In this document: one piece after another, positions 1 through 5,313 of the stretch
Layout of the letters: each line of letters starts with the position of its first letter
How positions within the stretch are numbered: the stretch's first letter is position 1
From: Bacillota bacterium
GTDB taxonomy: Bacteria > Bacillota > Clostridia > Peptostreptococcales > Anaerovoracaceae
Assembly: GCA_017515765.1 (NCBI GenBank)
Contig: JAFWFF010000092.1
Coordinates: forward strand, 1 to 5,450
DNA length: 5,450 nucleotides
Direction of reading: 5' to 3'
Made by a program: the position numbers and the translations under genes
Notes under the pieces: model-generated
What the model was told of the DNA's origin: nothing
What the model saw: only the letters and a program-made list of their open reading frames with translations
The model's database searches: none

Positions 1-2
1 AC

Positions 3-7
3 GGAGG
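3..7 (+). promoter_or_regulatory. Ribosome binding site of the nucleotidase gene
   Basis: A consensus GGAGG lies 6 bases before the ATG at 14. It fixes the start and rules out a longer, signal-bearing N-terminus, at least for translation begun at this site. Confidence 0.85.
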
Positions 8-13
8 TTACCG

Positions 14-1552
14 ATGGCAGCGAGAAAGCTCACCATTCTTCATTCCAACGATCTTCACGGGGATTTCTTTCCCAGGACCCTTGACGACATCAAAGCCGGC
101 AAGACCGGCTATCCCGACAGCATGCCGAAAGGCTTTGTCCGCAAAGACGGAAAATATCCGGCGGATTTCGAGATCGGCGGCCTGTCCCGCCTCTCGGGCT
201 ACGTCAAAAAAGTCCGCGAGGAGAACGAGAACGTCATCTATCTCATTGCGGGCGACAATTTCCGCGGTTCGATCATAGACGAGGAATACCTCGGGCTTTC
301 GACGATCGAGCTGGTAAACCTGCTGGGACCAGACGCGACCACGATCGGCAACCACGAGGTCGATTACGGAATAGCGCACCTGCTCTTCCTGGAGAAATGC
401 GCCAGGTTCCCGATCATTAACGCCGACCTTTTCGTAACTCTTACGAACACCAGGCTGTTTACCCCTTACATAAACCTGGAAGTCAACGGCTCCAGGATAC
501 TCGTGATCGGCATCCTGACCGACGAAGTCATAGCTTCCACCAAACAGGAGAAGGTCATCGGGTCGTTCATCGATATCGAGCAGGCGGCCAAGGAAGTCGG
601 CATCATCTGCGACAACTACCGTACAACCTCTACCGACCTGACCATCCTCCTCACCCACGTCGGGCTTGAGAAGGACAAAGAGCTCGCCTCCCTCCTCGAC
701 CCGGACTGGGGAGTCGACCTCATAATCGGCGGCCACTCCCACACATTCATGATGAAGCCCGAAGTGGTGAACGGGGTGCCTATCGTCCAGGCAGGCACCG
801 GCAGCGGCCAGATCGGGCGCTTTGACATAGAGTACGAACAGGGCGCCAAAGGCATCTCCTCATACAAGTGGAACATGCTGCCCGTAAACTCGCTCACTGC
901 GCCTACCGACCCGGTCATGGACGCTCTCATCGACGAATACCGCACCCAGACCGACGCGAAATACCGCAGGGTGGTCACCACCTTCAAGCGCGCCCTCACC
1001 CACCCCTCCCGCATCGAGGAGACCGAGCTGGGCAACCTCTACGCGGATCTCCTCCAGAACGATTCCAGCTTCGACGTGATGTTCATGGGTACCGGAGCGA
1101 TCCGGAAGAAAGAGCTCGGGCCTGTCGTGGAATACCAGGACATGCTCGAGAACACGCCCTTTGACGACCCTCTCTGGATGGTGAAGGTCACGGGGAGCCA
1201 GCTTGAGCGCATGCTTCTCCACATCTTCCGCGACGAAGCGTGGGAAGGCCACACCGAGTTCTACAATTTCTCGCAGGGCTTCAGGGTCGTCTACAGCAAA
1301 AAAGAGAAAGCCATCAAAGAGCTTTCTCTCAACGGTGACCCGATACGCGGAGCGGACCAGCTCCTCATTGCGATGCAGGCCTATCATTTCAACAATTTCA
1401 CGGATTTCATGGGCGTCCCGATCGAAGAAGTCGCCGAAAACATGCGTCCCCGTGTCATATCCTCTTCGGTGAACAGCATCGTCGAAGAATATTTCATGAC
1501 CAACCACGGGCTGGATTCGCACGTTGAAGGGCGCATCACCATCCTGGACTAG
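14..1552 (+). CDS. 5'-nucleotidase/cyclic phosphodiesterase family metallophosphoesterase, no signal peptide
   Basis: Complete 512-residue protein of the UshA/CpdB/YunD superfamily, which hydrolyses phosphate esters of nucleotides with a two-metal centre. The N-terminal metallophosphatase domain (about residues 5-290) has every expected motif: SNDLHG (D13, H15), AGDN (D81), GNHE (N113, H114), LTHVG (H215) and GGHSHT (H241, H243). The C-terminal nucleotidase domain (about 320-510) shows weaker but recognisable blocks: ELGNLYADLLQ (338-348), GTGAIR (359-364, the usual NxGGIR), NTPFDDPLWMVKVTG (380-394) and the aromatic-rich AYHFNNFTDFMG (456-467) in the base-stacking region. The ATG start follows a GGAGG ribosome site at 3-7 with 6 bases between, and the first motif begins at residue 6. 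There is therefore no room for a secretion signal, unlike UshA, so the enzyme is inferred to be cytoplasmic, like Bacillus YunD. The exact substrate (5'-NMP, cyclic nucleotide, UDP-sugar or NAD) cannot be read from sequence. The promoter lies outside the window. Confidence 0.93.
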   Translation: MAARKLTILHSNDLHGDFFPRTLDDIKAGKTGYPDSMPKGFVRKDGKYPADFEIGGLSRLSGYVKKVREENENVIYLIAGDNFRGSIIDEEYLGLSTIELVNLLGPDATTIGNHEVDYGIAHLLFLEKCARFPIINADLFVTLTNTRLFTPYINLEVNGSRILVIGILTDEVIASTKQEKVIGSFIDIEQAAKEVGIICDNYRTTSTDLTILLTHVGLEKDKELASLLDPDWGVDLIIGGHSHTFMMKPEVVNGVPIVQAGTGSGQIGRFDIEYEQGAKGISSYKWNMLPVNSLTAPTDPVMDALIDEYRTQTDAKYRRVVTTFKRALTHPSRIEETELGNLYADLLQNDSSFDVMFMGTGAIRKKELGPVVEYQDMLENTPFDDPLWMVKVTGSQLERMLLHIFRDEAWEGHTEFYNFSQGFRVVYSKKEKAIKELSLNGDPIRGADQLLIAMQAYHFNNFTDFMGVPIEEVAENMRPRVISSSVNSIVEEYFMTNHGLDSHVEGRITILD

Positions 1553-1555
1553 GCT

Positions 1556-2743
1556 TCAGCCCTTTCCGTGCATCAGGAAACGCCTCGCCACCTCTAACGC
1601 TATGCGGCGCGGGAGCGGCATAAGAGCCGAGCCCGCGTTTTTCAGTTCTTTGATTATCTCTATGTGCTGCGGGCAGTGCTTCTCGCATCTACCGCATCCC
1701 ACACACTGTGTGGTGACAGACTTCTCTTTCCTGAGGCCGACGCTCTGCATATACTCGCCGCGGCCGGAGCTTTTGCTCTCCGTGAACATTCGGTTGTAGC
1801 AGCGGAAGGCTCCCGGGATGTCGACCCCGTGCGGGCACGGCATGCAGTATCCGCAGCCGGTGCAAGGCACTTTGATGCTGCGGGCGATCTCTGCCTTGAC
1901 GTCAGCGATCAAAGCCATCTCCTCCGCGCCTAGTTTTCCCTCAGCGGCGCGTTCGGCGATCCGGCAGTTGTCCTCCACCATCTCGAGCGAATTCATCCCG
2001 GAGAGGACCGTCATTATCCCTTCCTGATCGTAGAGCCAGCGGAAAGCGAGCTCCTGCGGGCTCAGGCCGCCGCCCCGTTCAGCTATGAGGTCCTTCGCCT
2101 TCTGAGGGAGCATAGTCACGAGCTTTCCTCCCCTGAGCGGCTCCATTATGACCACCGGGATCCCGCGCTCGCGGGCGGCTTCAAGCCCCGCCCTTCCGGC
2201 CTGCGTATGCTCGTCCACATAGTTGTACTGGATCTGGCAGAAATCCCAGTCGTATGCCTCGAGAATCTCTTTGAACGCCGCGGTGTTCCCGTGGAAGGAG
2301 AACCCTATCTGCCCGATCGCTCCGGAAGATTTCTTCTCCTCGATCCAGTCGCGGATACCGAGAGCGCAGAGGTTGTTCCACACCTTGACGTCCGTGAGCA
2401 TGTGCATCAGGTAGAAGTCCACTTGATCCGTCCTTAAGCGCTTGAGCTCTTCTTTGAAGTATCTCTCTGCGGCGGACCTGTTTTTGATCAGGTACTGCGG
2501 GAGTTTGGTCGCGATGAATACCTTGTCCCTTGCGCCGTTGCGCTCCAGCACTTCGCCGAGGCAGTCTTCGCTTCCGGGATAGATGTACGCGGTATCAAAA
2601 TAGTTGACCCCGCGCCCGATCGCGTCCATGATCTCCTTCTCCGCTTTGTTCACGTCGATCGATCCCGCCGACCTTTTGAATCTCATGCAGCCGAATCCGA
2701 GTCTAGACACCTTATGCCCGTATCTGTCTTCTGTGTAGTACAT
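1556..2743 (-). CDS. Aldo/keto reductase with C-terminal 2x[4Fe-4S] ferredoxin domain
   Basis: A 395-residue predicted oxidoreductase of the Fe-S aldo/keto reductase group (COG1453-like). The TIM-barrel reductase domain spans about residues 1-285. It opens with RYGHKVSRLGFGCMRF and carries the expected catalytic tetrad: D50 and Y55 in NYFDTAYIYPGSED, K80 in FIATK and H114 in YLMHM. The C-terminus has two cluster motifs: CTGCGYCMPCP (C294, C297, C300, C303) and CVGCGRCEKHCP (C347, C350, C353, C357). Two [4Fe-4S] clusters suggest electron exchange with ferredoxin or flavin partners in an anaerobic cytoplasm; the substrate is unknown. I place the start at 2743 because family members begin just before this block and a GAGG site sits 6 bases upstream. 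An in-frame ATG at 2770, overlapping the mntP stop, would add nine residues (MSREGLRQG). It is the last gene of the thrC-mntP operon and ends 3 bases from the convergent nucleotidase gene. Confidence 0.92.
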   Translation of the reverse strand: MYYTEDRYGHKVSRLGFGCMRFKRSAGSIDVNKAEKEIMDAIGRGVNYFDTAYIYPGSEDCLGEVLERNGARDKVFIATKLPQYLIKNRSAAERYFKEELKRLRTDQVDFYLMHMLTDVKVWNNLCALGIRDWIEEKKSSGAIGQIGFSFHGNTAAFKEILEAYDWDFCQIQYNYVDEHTQAGRAGLEAARERGIPVVIMEPLRGGKLVTMLPQKAKDLIAERGGGLSPQELAFRWLYDQEGIMTVLSGMNSLEMVEDNCRIAERAAEGKLGAEEMALIADVKAEIARSIKVPCTGCGYCMPCPHGVDIPGAFRCYNRMFTESKSSGRGEYMQSVGLRKEKSVTTQCVGCGRCEKHCPQHIEIIKELKNAGSALMPLPRRIALEVARRFLMHGKG

Positions 2744-2749
2744 GCCTTG

Positions 2750-2753
2750 CCTC
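2750..2753 (-). promoter_or_regulatory. Ribosome binding site deciding the reductase start
   Basis: On the minus strand GAGG lies 6 bases before the ATG at 2743, with a further GGGAAGG slightly upstream. No comparable purine-rich site precedes the alternative ATG at 2770, so 2743 is favoured. Confidence 0.55.
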
Positions 2754-2766
2754 AGTCCTTCCCGGC

Positions 2767-3324
2767 TCATGAGAGCCAGATGTGCTCGACCAGGATCTTT
2801 ATCCCTATCAGTATCAGTATTATCCCTCCGGCCAGCTCCGCCTTTGATCTGTATTTCGCGCCGAACGCGTTGCCGACCTTGAATCCCAGCGTGGAGATCA
2901 CGAAAGTCGTGCACCCGATCAAAGCCGCCGCGCCCCAGATGTTGACGCGCAGCACAGCAAAGCTTATCCCGACCGCCAGCGCGTCTATGCTGGTCGCCAC
3001 TGCCAGCGGTATCATTGCCCGGAAACTCATCTCCGGGTCGCGGTCAGCGTCTTCGTCGCGGGACTCCCTAATCATGTTTATCCCGATCAGAGCCAGGAGC
3101 CCGAAGGCGACCCAATGATCATAGTCGCGGATCAGTTCTTCAAAGCCGGTCCCGAGGAAGAACCCCGCCACAGGCATCAGCGCCTGGAACACACCGAAAT
3201 ATAATCCGGGGACGAGAGCCTTCTTCCAGCTCATCTCGTCGAAGGACAGCCCCTTGCATATCGAAACGGCGAAGGCGTCCATCGACAGTCCCACGCCTAT
3301 AAGGAATACCTCTATTATCGACAT
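2767..3324 (-). CDS. mntP: Manganese efflux pump MntP
   Basis: A complete 185-residue polytopic membrane protein, close to the 188 residues of E. coli MntP (formerly YebN), which exports Mn2+ to prevent toxicity. The family has two homologous halves of three helices, each with a signature holding an acidic residue. Here these are LSMDAFAVSICKG (D16) and TSIDALAVGISFA (D114), matching the functionally important D16 and D118 of the E. coli protein. Other family blocks are the DHWVAFGLLALIGINMI helix (about 69-85) and STLGFKVG (144-151); the charged loop RESRDEDADRDPE (86-98) joins the halves. The ATG is preceded by AGGGG and lies 7 bases after the thrC stop. That leaves no room for the yybP-ykoY manganese riboswitch that controls mntP in some bacteria, so expression should follow thrC unless an internal promoter exists. 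The stop overlaps an ATG of the next gene's frame. Confidence 0.95.
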   Translation of the reverse strand: MSIIEVFLIGVGLSMDAFAVSICKGLSFDEMSWKKALVPGLYFGVFQALMPVAGFFLGTGFEELIRDYDHWVAFGLLALIGINMIRESRDEDADRDPEMSFRAMIPLAVATSIDALAVGISFAVLRVNIWGAAALIGCTTFVISTLGFKVGNAFGAKYRSKAELAGGIILILIGIKILVEHIWLS

Positions 3325-3331
3325 CCTGCCC

Positions 3332-4819
3332 CTACTTCAGCCCGAGCGCCCCGGCTACCGCATCTTCCATCTCCGCGATATCTATAACGTCTTTATGGCG
3401 GATCTCCTTTGTCCTGAGATCCGCAAGGCCTGCGGGGACCGGGACCCCGGTCTTCTCCGACACCGCGTCGAGCCAGTTCAGCTCCTCGGCGCCCTCAGGC
3501 GACACTCCTATTCCCTTTCCGACGCTCACCGCAAACTTATACGGGCTGGCGGTCGAAGCTATAAGTGTCGGGGTCTCGTCACCCGTCTTCCTGCGGTAAT
3601 CCTCATACACCCTGTACGCGACAGCCGTATGGGTATCGAGGAGATATCCGTATTTTCCATACACCTCGCCGATCACGTCCACGGTCTCGCCGGATCCGCA
3701 GAATCCTCCGTAGAAGCAGCTCATCCCGTTCCGGATCTTTTCGTTCACCTCATAAACGCCCTTCTGGTCGAGCGCTTTCATGAGGCGCGCGACTTCTTCC
3801 CCGTTCTCTCCGGACAGATGGTAGAGCAGCCTCTCCAGGTTGCTGCTCACGAGGATGTCCATCGAGGGGGAATTGGTCAGCCTGAACTCGCGCCAGGTAT
3901 CGTACACTCCGGTATTTATGAAGTCCGTCAGGACTTTGTTCTCGTTGGAACAGCAGATGAAGGTTTTGATCGGAATGCCCATCTTACCCGCGTAGTACGC
4001 AGCGAGGATGTTCCCGAAATTGCCGGTGGGCACCGCAGCGTTCATGGGTTCGCCCGGTTTGAGCGCTCCTTCGGCGATCAGCCTTCCGTAGCCGTAGACA
4101 TAGTAAGCGACCTGCGGGACCAGCCTTCCGATGTTTATGGAGTTCGCGGACGACAGCTTGACTCCCGCTTCCGCGAGCTTCTCGGCGAACTTATCGTCGT
4201 TGAATATCTTCTTGACTCCGGTCTGCGCGTCGTCAAAGTTCCCGCGGATGGCAAAAACATGCGCGTTCGCGCCTTCCTGCGTGACCATCTGGAGCTTCTG
4301 GACTTTGCTCACTCCGTCTACAGGGTAGAACACGATTATCTCTGTCCCCGGAACGTCCGCAAAGCCCGCGAGCGCGGCCTTACCGGTGTCTCCCGACGTC
4401 GCGGTCAGTATGCATATCTTCTTCTCTTCACCGGTCTTCCTGACCGCGGTGGTGAGAAGATACGGAAGGATCGAAAGAGCCATGTCCATAAAGGCGGAGG
4501 TCCTGCCGTGATAAAGCTCCAGAAGCCAGGGCTCTCCCGCGCGCACCACCGGGACTATCTCAGGCTTAGCGAACTTCTCGTCATACGCCTGATCCACGCA
4601 GTACCCGATCTCCTCCTGCGTATAATCATCAAAGAACGCTCCGATGATACCCTTGGCAACTGCCCGGTAATCCATTCCCGGAAGCTCCTCCAGCCTGAAA
4701 GGCAGCTCCGGAATCTCCGACGGGACAAAAAGTCCCTTATCGCTCGCGATCCCCTGAATAACGGCTTCCGCGGAAGACCCGAGCTCCTGTCCTCCCCTGG
4801 TACTGATATATCTGATCAT
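3332..4819 (-). CDS. thrC: Threonine synthase, with Met in place of the PLP lysine
   Basis: A 495-residue fold-type II PLP enzyme of the longer ThrC class, which converts O-phosphohomoserine to L-threonine, the last step of threonine synthesis, in the cytoplasm. The N-terminal threonine-synthase domain (about 2-80) contains STRGG and SDKGLFVPSEIP. The catalytic domain holds LELYHGRTSAF (100-110), the phosphate-binding TATSGDTGKAAL (139-150), SSANSINIGRL (223-233), VPTGNFGN (263-270), LDTHTAVAY (394-402) and STASPYKF (422-429). The start at 4819 is chosen because family proteins begin MxRYxSTRGG; an AGGAG at 4831-4835 precedes it by 11 bases, rather far. A TTG at 4873 would add 18 unconvincing residues. 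The anomaly is residue 111: families read AFKD, with Lys forming the Schiff base (K107 in E. coli), but here it is AFMD, codon ATG at 4489-4487. The frame is otherwise intact. The identity is firm; activity is uncertain. First gene of the operon with mntP and the reductase. Confidence 0.95.
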   Translation of the reverse strand: MIRYISTRGGQELGSSAEAVIQGIASDKGLFVPSEIPELPFRLEELPGMDYRAVAKGIIGAFFDDYTQEEIGYCVDQAYDEKFAKPEIVPVVRAGEPWLLELYHGRTSAFMDMALSILPYLLTTAVRKTGEEKKICILTATSGDTGKAALAGFADVPGTEIIVFYPVDGVSKVQKLQMVTQEGANAHVFAIRGNFDDAQTGVKKIFNDDKFAEKLAEAGVKLSSANSINIGRLVPQVAYYVYGYGRLIAEGALKPGEPMNAAVPTGNFGNILAAYYAGKMGIPIKTFICCSNENKVLTDFINTGVYDTWREFRLTNSPSMDILVSSNLERLLYHLSGENGEEVARLMKALDQKGVYEVNEKIRNGMSCFYGGFCGSGETVDVIGEVYGKYGYLLDTHTAVAYRVYEDYRRKTGDETPTLIASTASPYKFAVSVGKGIGVSPEGAEELNWLDAVSEKTGVPVPAGLADLRTKEIRHKDVIDIAEMEDAVAGALGLK

Positions 4820-4830
4820 TACAGTCCACT

Positions 4831-4835
4831 CTCCT
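4831..4835 (-). promoter_or_regulatory. Ribosome binding site of thrC
   Basis: AGGAG on the minus strand, 11 bases before the ATG at 4819. The spacing is longer than ideal, but no other in-frame start codon fits better between the two. Confidence 0.6.
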
Positions 4836-4866
4836 GAAAACCCAAAAAAACTTCTTAAAAAACTGC

Positions 4867-4895
4867 TGGACAATGCTTTTCATCCAGTATATAAT
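4867..4895 (+). promoter_or_regulatory. Sigma-70-type promoter of the tRNA-Glu gene
   Basis: Plus strand: -35 TGGACA at 4867-4872, a 17-base spacer, and a perfect -10 TATAAT at 4890-4895. Initiation near 4902 would leave a 5' leader of about 20 bases for RNase P to remove. The strength suits a stable-RNA gene. Its elements interlock with the divergent thrC promoter. Confidence 0.78.
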
Positions 4896-4914
4896 ATTGC
4901 ACGTACCATTTCAA
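4886..4914 (-). promoter_or_regulatory. Sigma-70-type promoter of the thrC-mntP-reductase operon
   Basis: Minus strand: -35 TTGAAA at 4914-4909, a 17-base spacer, and -10 TATACT at 4891-4886. Each hexamer differs from consensus at one position. Transcription would start near 4880, giving a leader of about 60 bases before thrC. The leader has two T-runs (4862-4857 and 4850-4844) and no room for a T-box or other large riboswitch. The -10 box overlaps that of the opposing tRNA promoter. Confidence 0.75.
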
Positions 4915-4922
4915 CAAAATAT

Positions 4923-4997
4923 GTCGCCCTGGTCAAGTGGTCAAGACGCTAGCCTCTCACGCTGGAATCAGGGGTTCGACTCCCCTGGGCGATACCA
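4923..4997 (+). tRNA. tRNA-Glu (anticodon CTC)
   Basis: A complete 75-base cloverleaf including encoded CCA (4995-4997). Acceptor stem 4923-4929 pairs with 4987-4993; D-stem GTC/GAC is at 4932-4934 and 4945-4947, with GG in the loop. The anticodon stem CTAGC/GCTGG encloses the loop CTCTCAC at 4954-4960, so the anticodon is CTC at 4956-4958, which reads GAG. The variable loop is 4 bases (4966-4969). The T-stem AGGGG/CCCCT encloses TTCGACT (4975-4981), and the discriminator is A4994. The top acceptor pair is G1-U72 rather than the usual G1-C72. The gene stands alone with its own promoter and terminator. Most bacteria read both Glu codons with a TTC-anticodon tRNA, so this is probably an additional isoacceptor, as is common in higher-GC genomes. 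Confidence 0.96.
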
Positions 4998-5002
4998 ATG
5001 AG

Positions 5003-5031
5003 AAAAGAGATGCCATCCGGCATCTCTTTTT
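5003..5031. terminator. Rho-independent terminator after tRNA-Glu, probably bidirectional
   Basis: A 9-base-pair perfect stem (AGAGATGCC at 5006-5014 with GGCATCTCT at 5019-5027) with a 4-base loop is followed by a T5 run (5027-5031). An A-rich flank upstream (5003-5006) extends the pairing and becomes a T-run on the minus strand. It begins 6 bases after the tRNA CCA. It can also end minus-strand transcripts arriving from the acyltransferase side, which suits the convergent arrangement. Confidence 0.9.
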
Positions 5032-5080
5032 CGTATTCCGTGGCCGCATAGGAACGGGCAAACCCGAAGCGTCTGCTGAC

Positions 5081-5209
5081 TCAAGCCTTCGAAGTGTTAT
5101 TCCTGTAATGATACTCACAGTCCTTACGGCCTTCCCTCAGCGCCATCGCATAAGATGCGATCCCCCTTACGATAAAAGCAGACGTAAACAGCAGTATTAT
5201 TTTTTTCAT
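5081..5209 (-). CDS. Possible 42-residue single-span membrane peptide, unrecognised
   Basis: An open frame of 42 codons begins MKKIILLFTSAF. A basic start leads into a hydrophobic stretch (about residues 4-24, interrupted by R15) and then a charged, polar tail (REGRKDCEYHYRNN). This could be a small membrane protein or a signal-like peptide. An AAGGGG at 5225-5220 lies 10 bases before the ATG, a fair ribosome site. An in-frame ATG at 5281 would extend it to 66 residues, but the added part (MLRETIRSFNGKPQLK and on) lacks a good ribosome site and dilutes the signal-like N-terminus. The gene sits 104 bases after the acyltransferase stop and before the shared terminator. I do not recognise the family, and chance is a real alternative in so short a frame. 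Confidence 0.35.
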   Translation of the reverse strand: MKKIILLFTSAFIVRGIASYAMALREGRKDCEYHYRNNTSKA

Positions 5210-5313
5210 TCCCTGCCCACCCCTTATCGATTGTTTCAGCTGCGGTTTCCCATTAAAGGAACGGATAGTTTCGCGAAGCATAACCGCACTGCCTCTGCCG
5301 CGCGCTCCGCAGT

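Noticed and set aside
8..742. A 244-codon open frame antisense to the nucleotidase gene.
   Set aside because: It lies entirely opposite the conserved metallophosphatase domain, has no family motifs, and is explained by the GC-rich third positions of the real gene.
860..1522. A 220-codon minus-strand frame opposite the C-terminal half of the nucleotidase gene.
   Set aside because: It has no recognisable motif and only mirrors the real gene's codon usage.
3325..3331. A manganese (yybP-ykoY) riboswitch controlling mntP.
   Set aside because: Only 7 bases separate thrC and mntP, far too few for the aptamer.
3254..4837. A long open frame (527 codons) on the plus strand, antisense to thrC and part of mntP.
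   Set aside because: Its translation is His-, Arg- and Asp-rich with no recognisable domain. It mirrors the codon bias of the well-supported minus-strand genes and runs over the mntP/thrC junction and the thrC start.
4820..4880. A T-box or other threonine-responsive riboswitch before thrC.
   Set aside because: The leader is only about 60 bases, lacks the T-box core sequence and has no terminator hairpin.
4863..4887. A terminator-like hairpin (CTGGAT/GTCCAG then T6) on the minus strand before thrC, as an attenuator.
   Set aside because: The 5' arm lies inside the predicted -10 box and upstream of the likely start near 4880, so it would not be transcribed from the visible promoter. The stem is also short, with one wobble pair.
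4923..5031. A tRNA-gene attachment site for an integrated element.
   Set aside because: The tRNA 3' end is intact and followed directly by its terminator. No integrase gene or repeated tRNA 3' segment occurs in the window.
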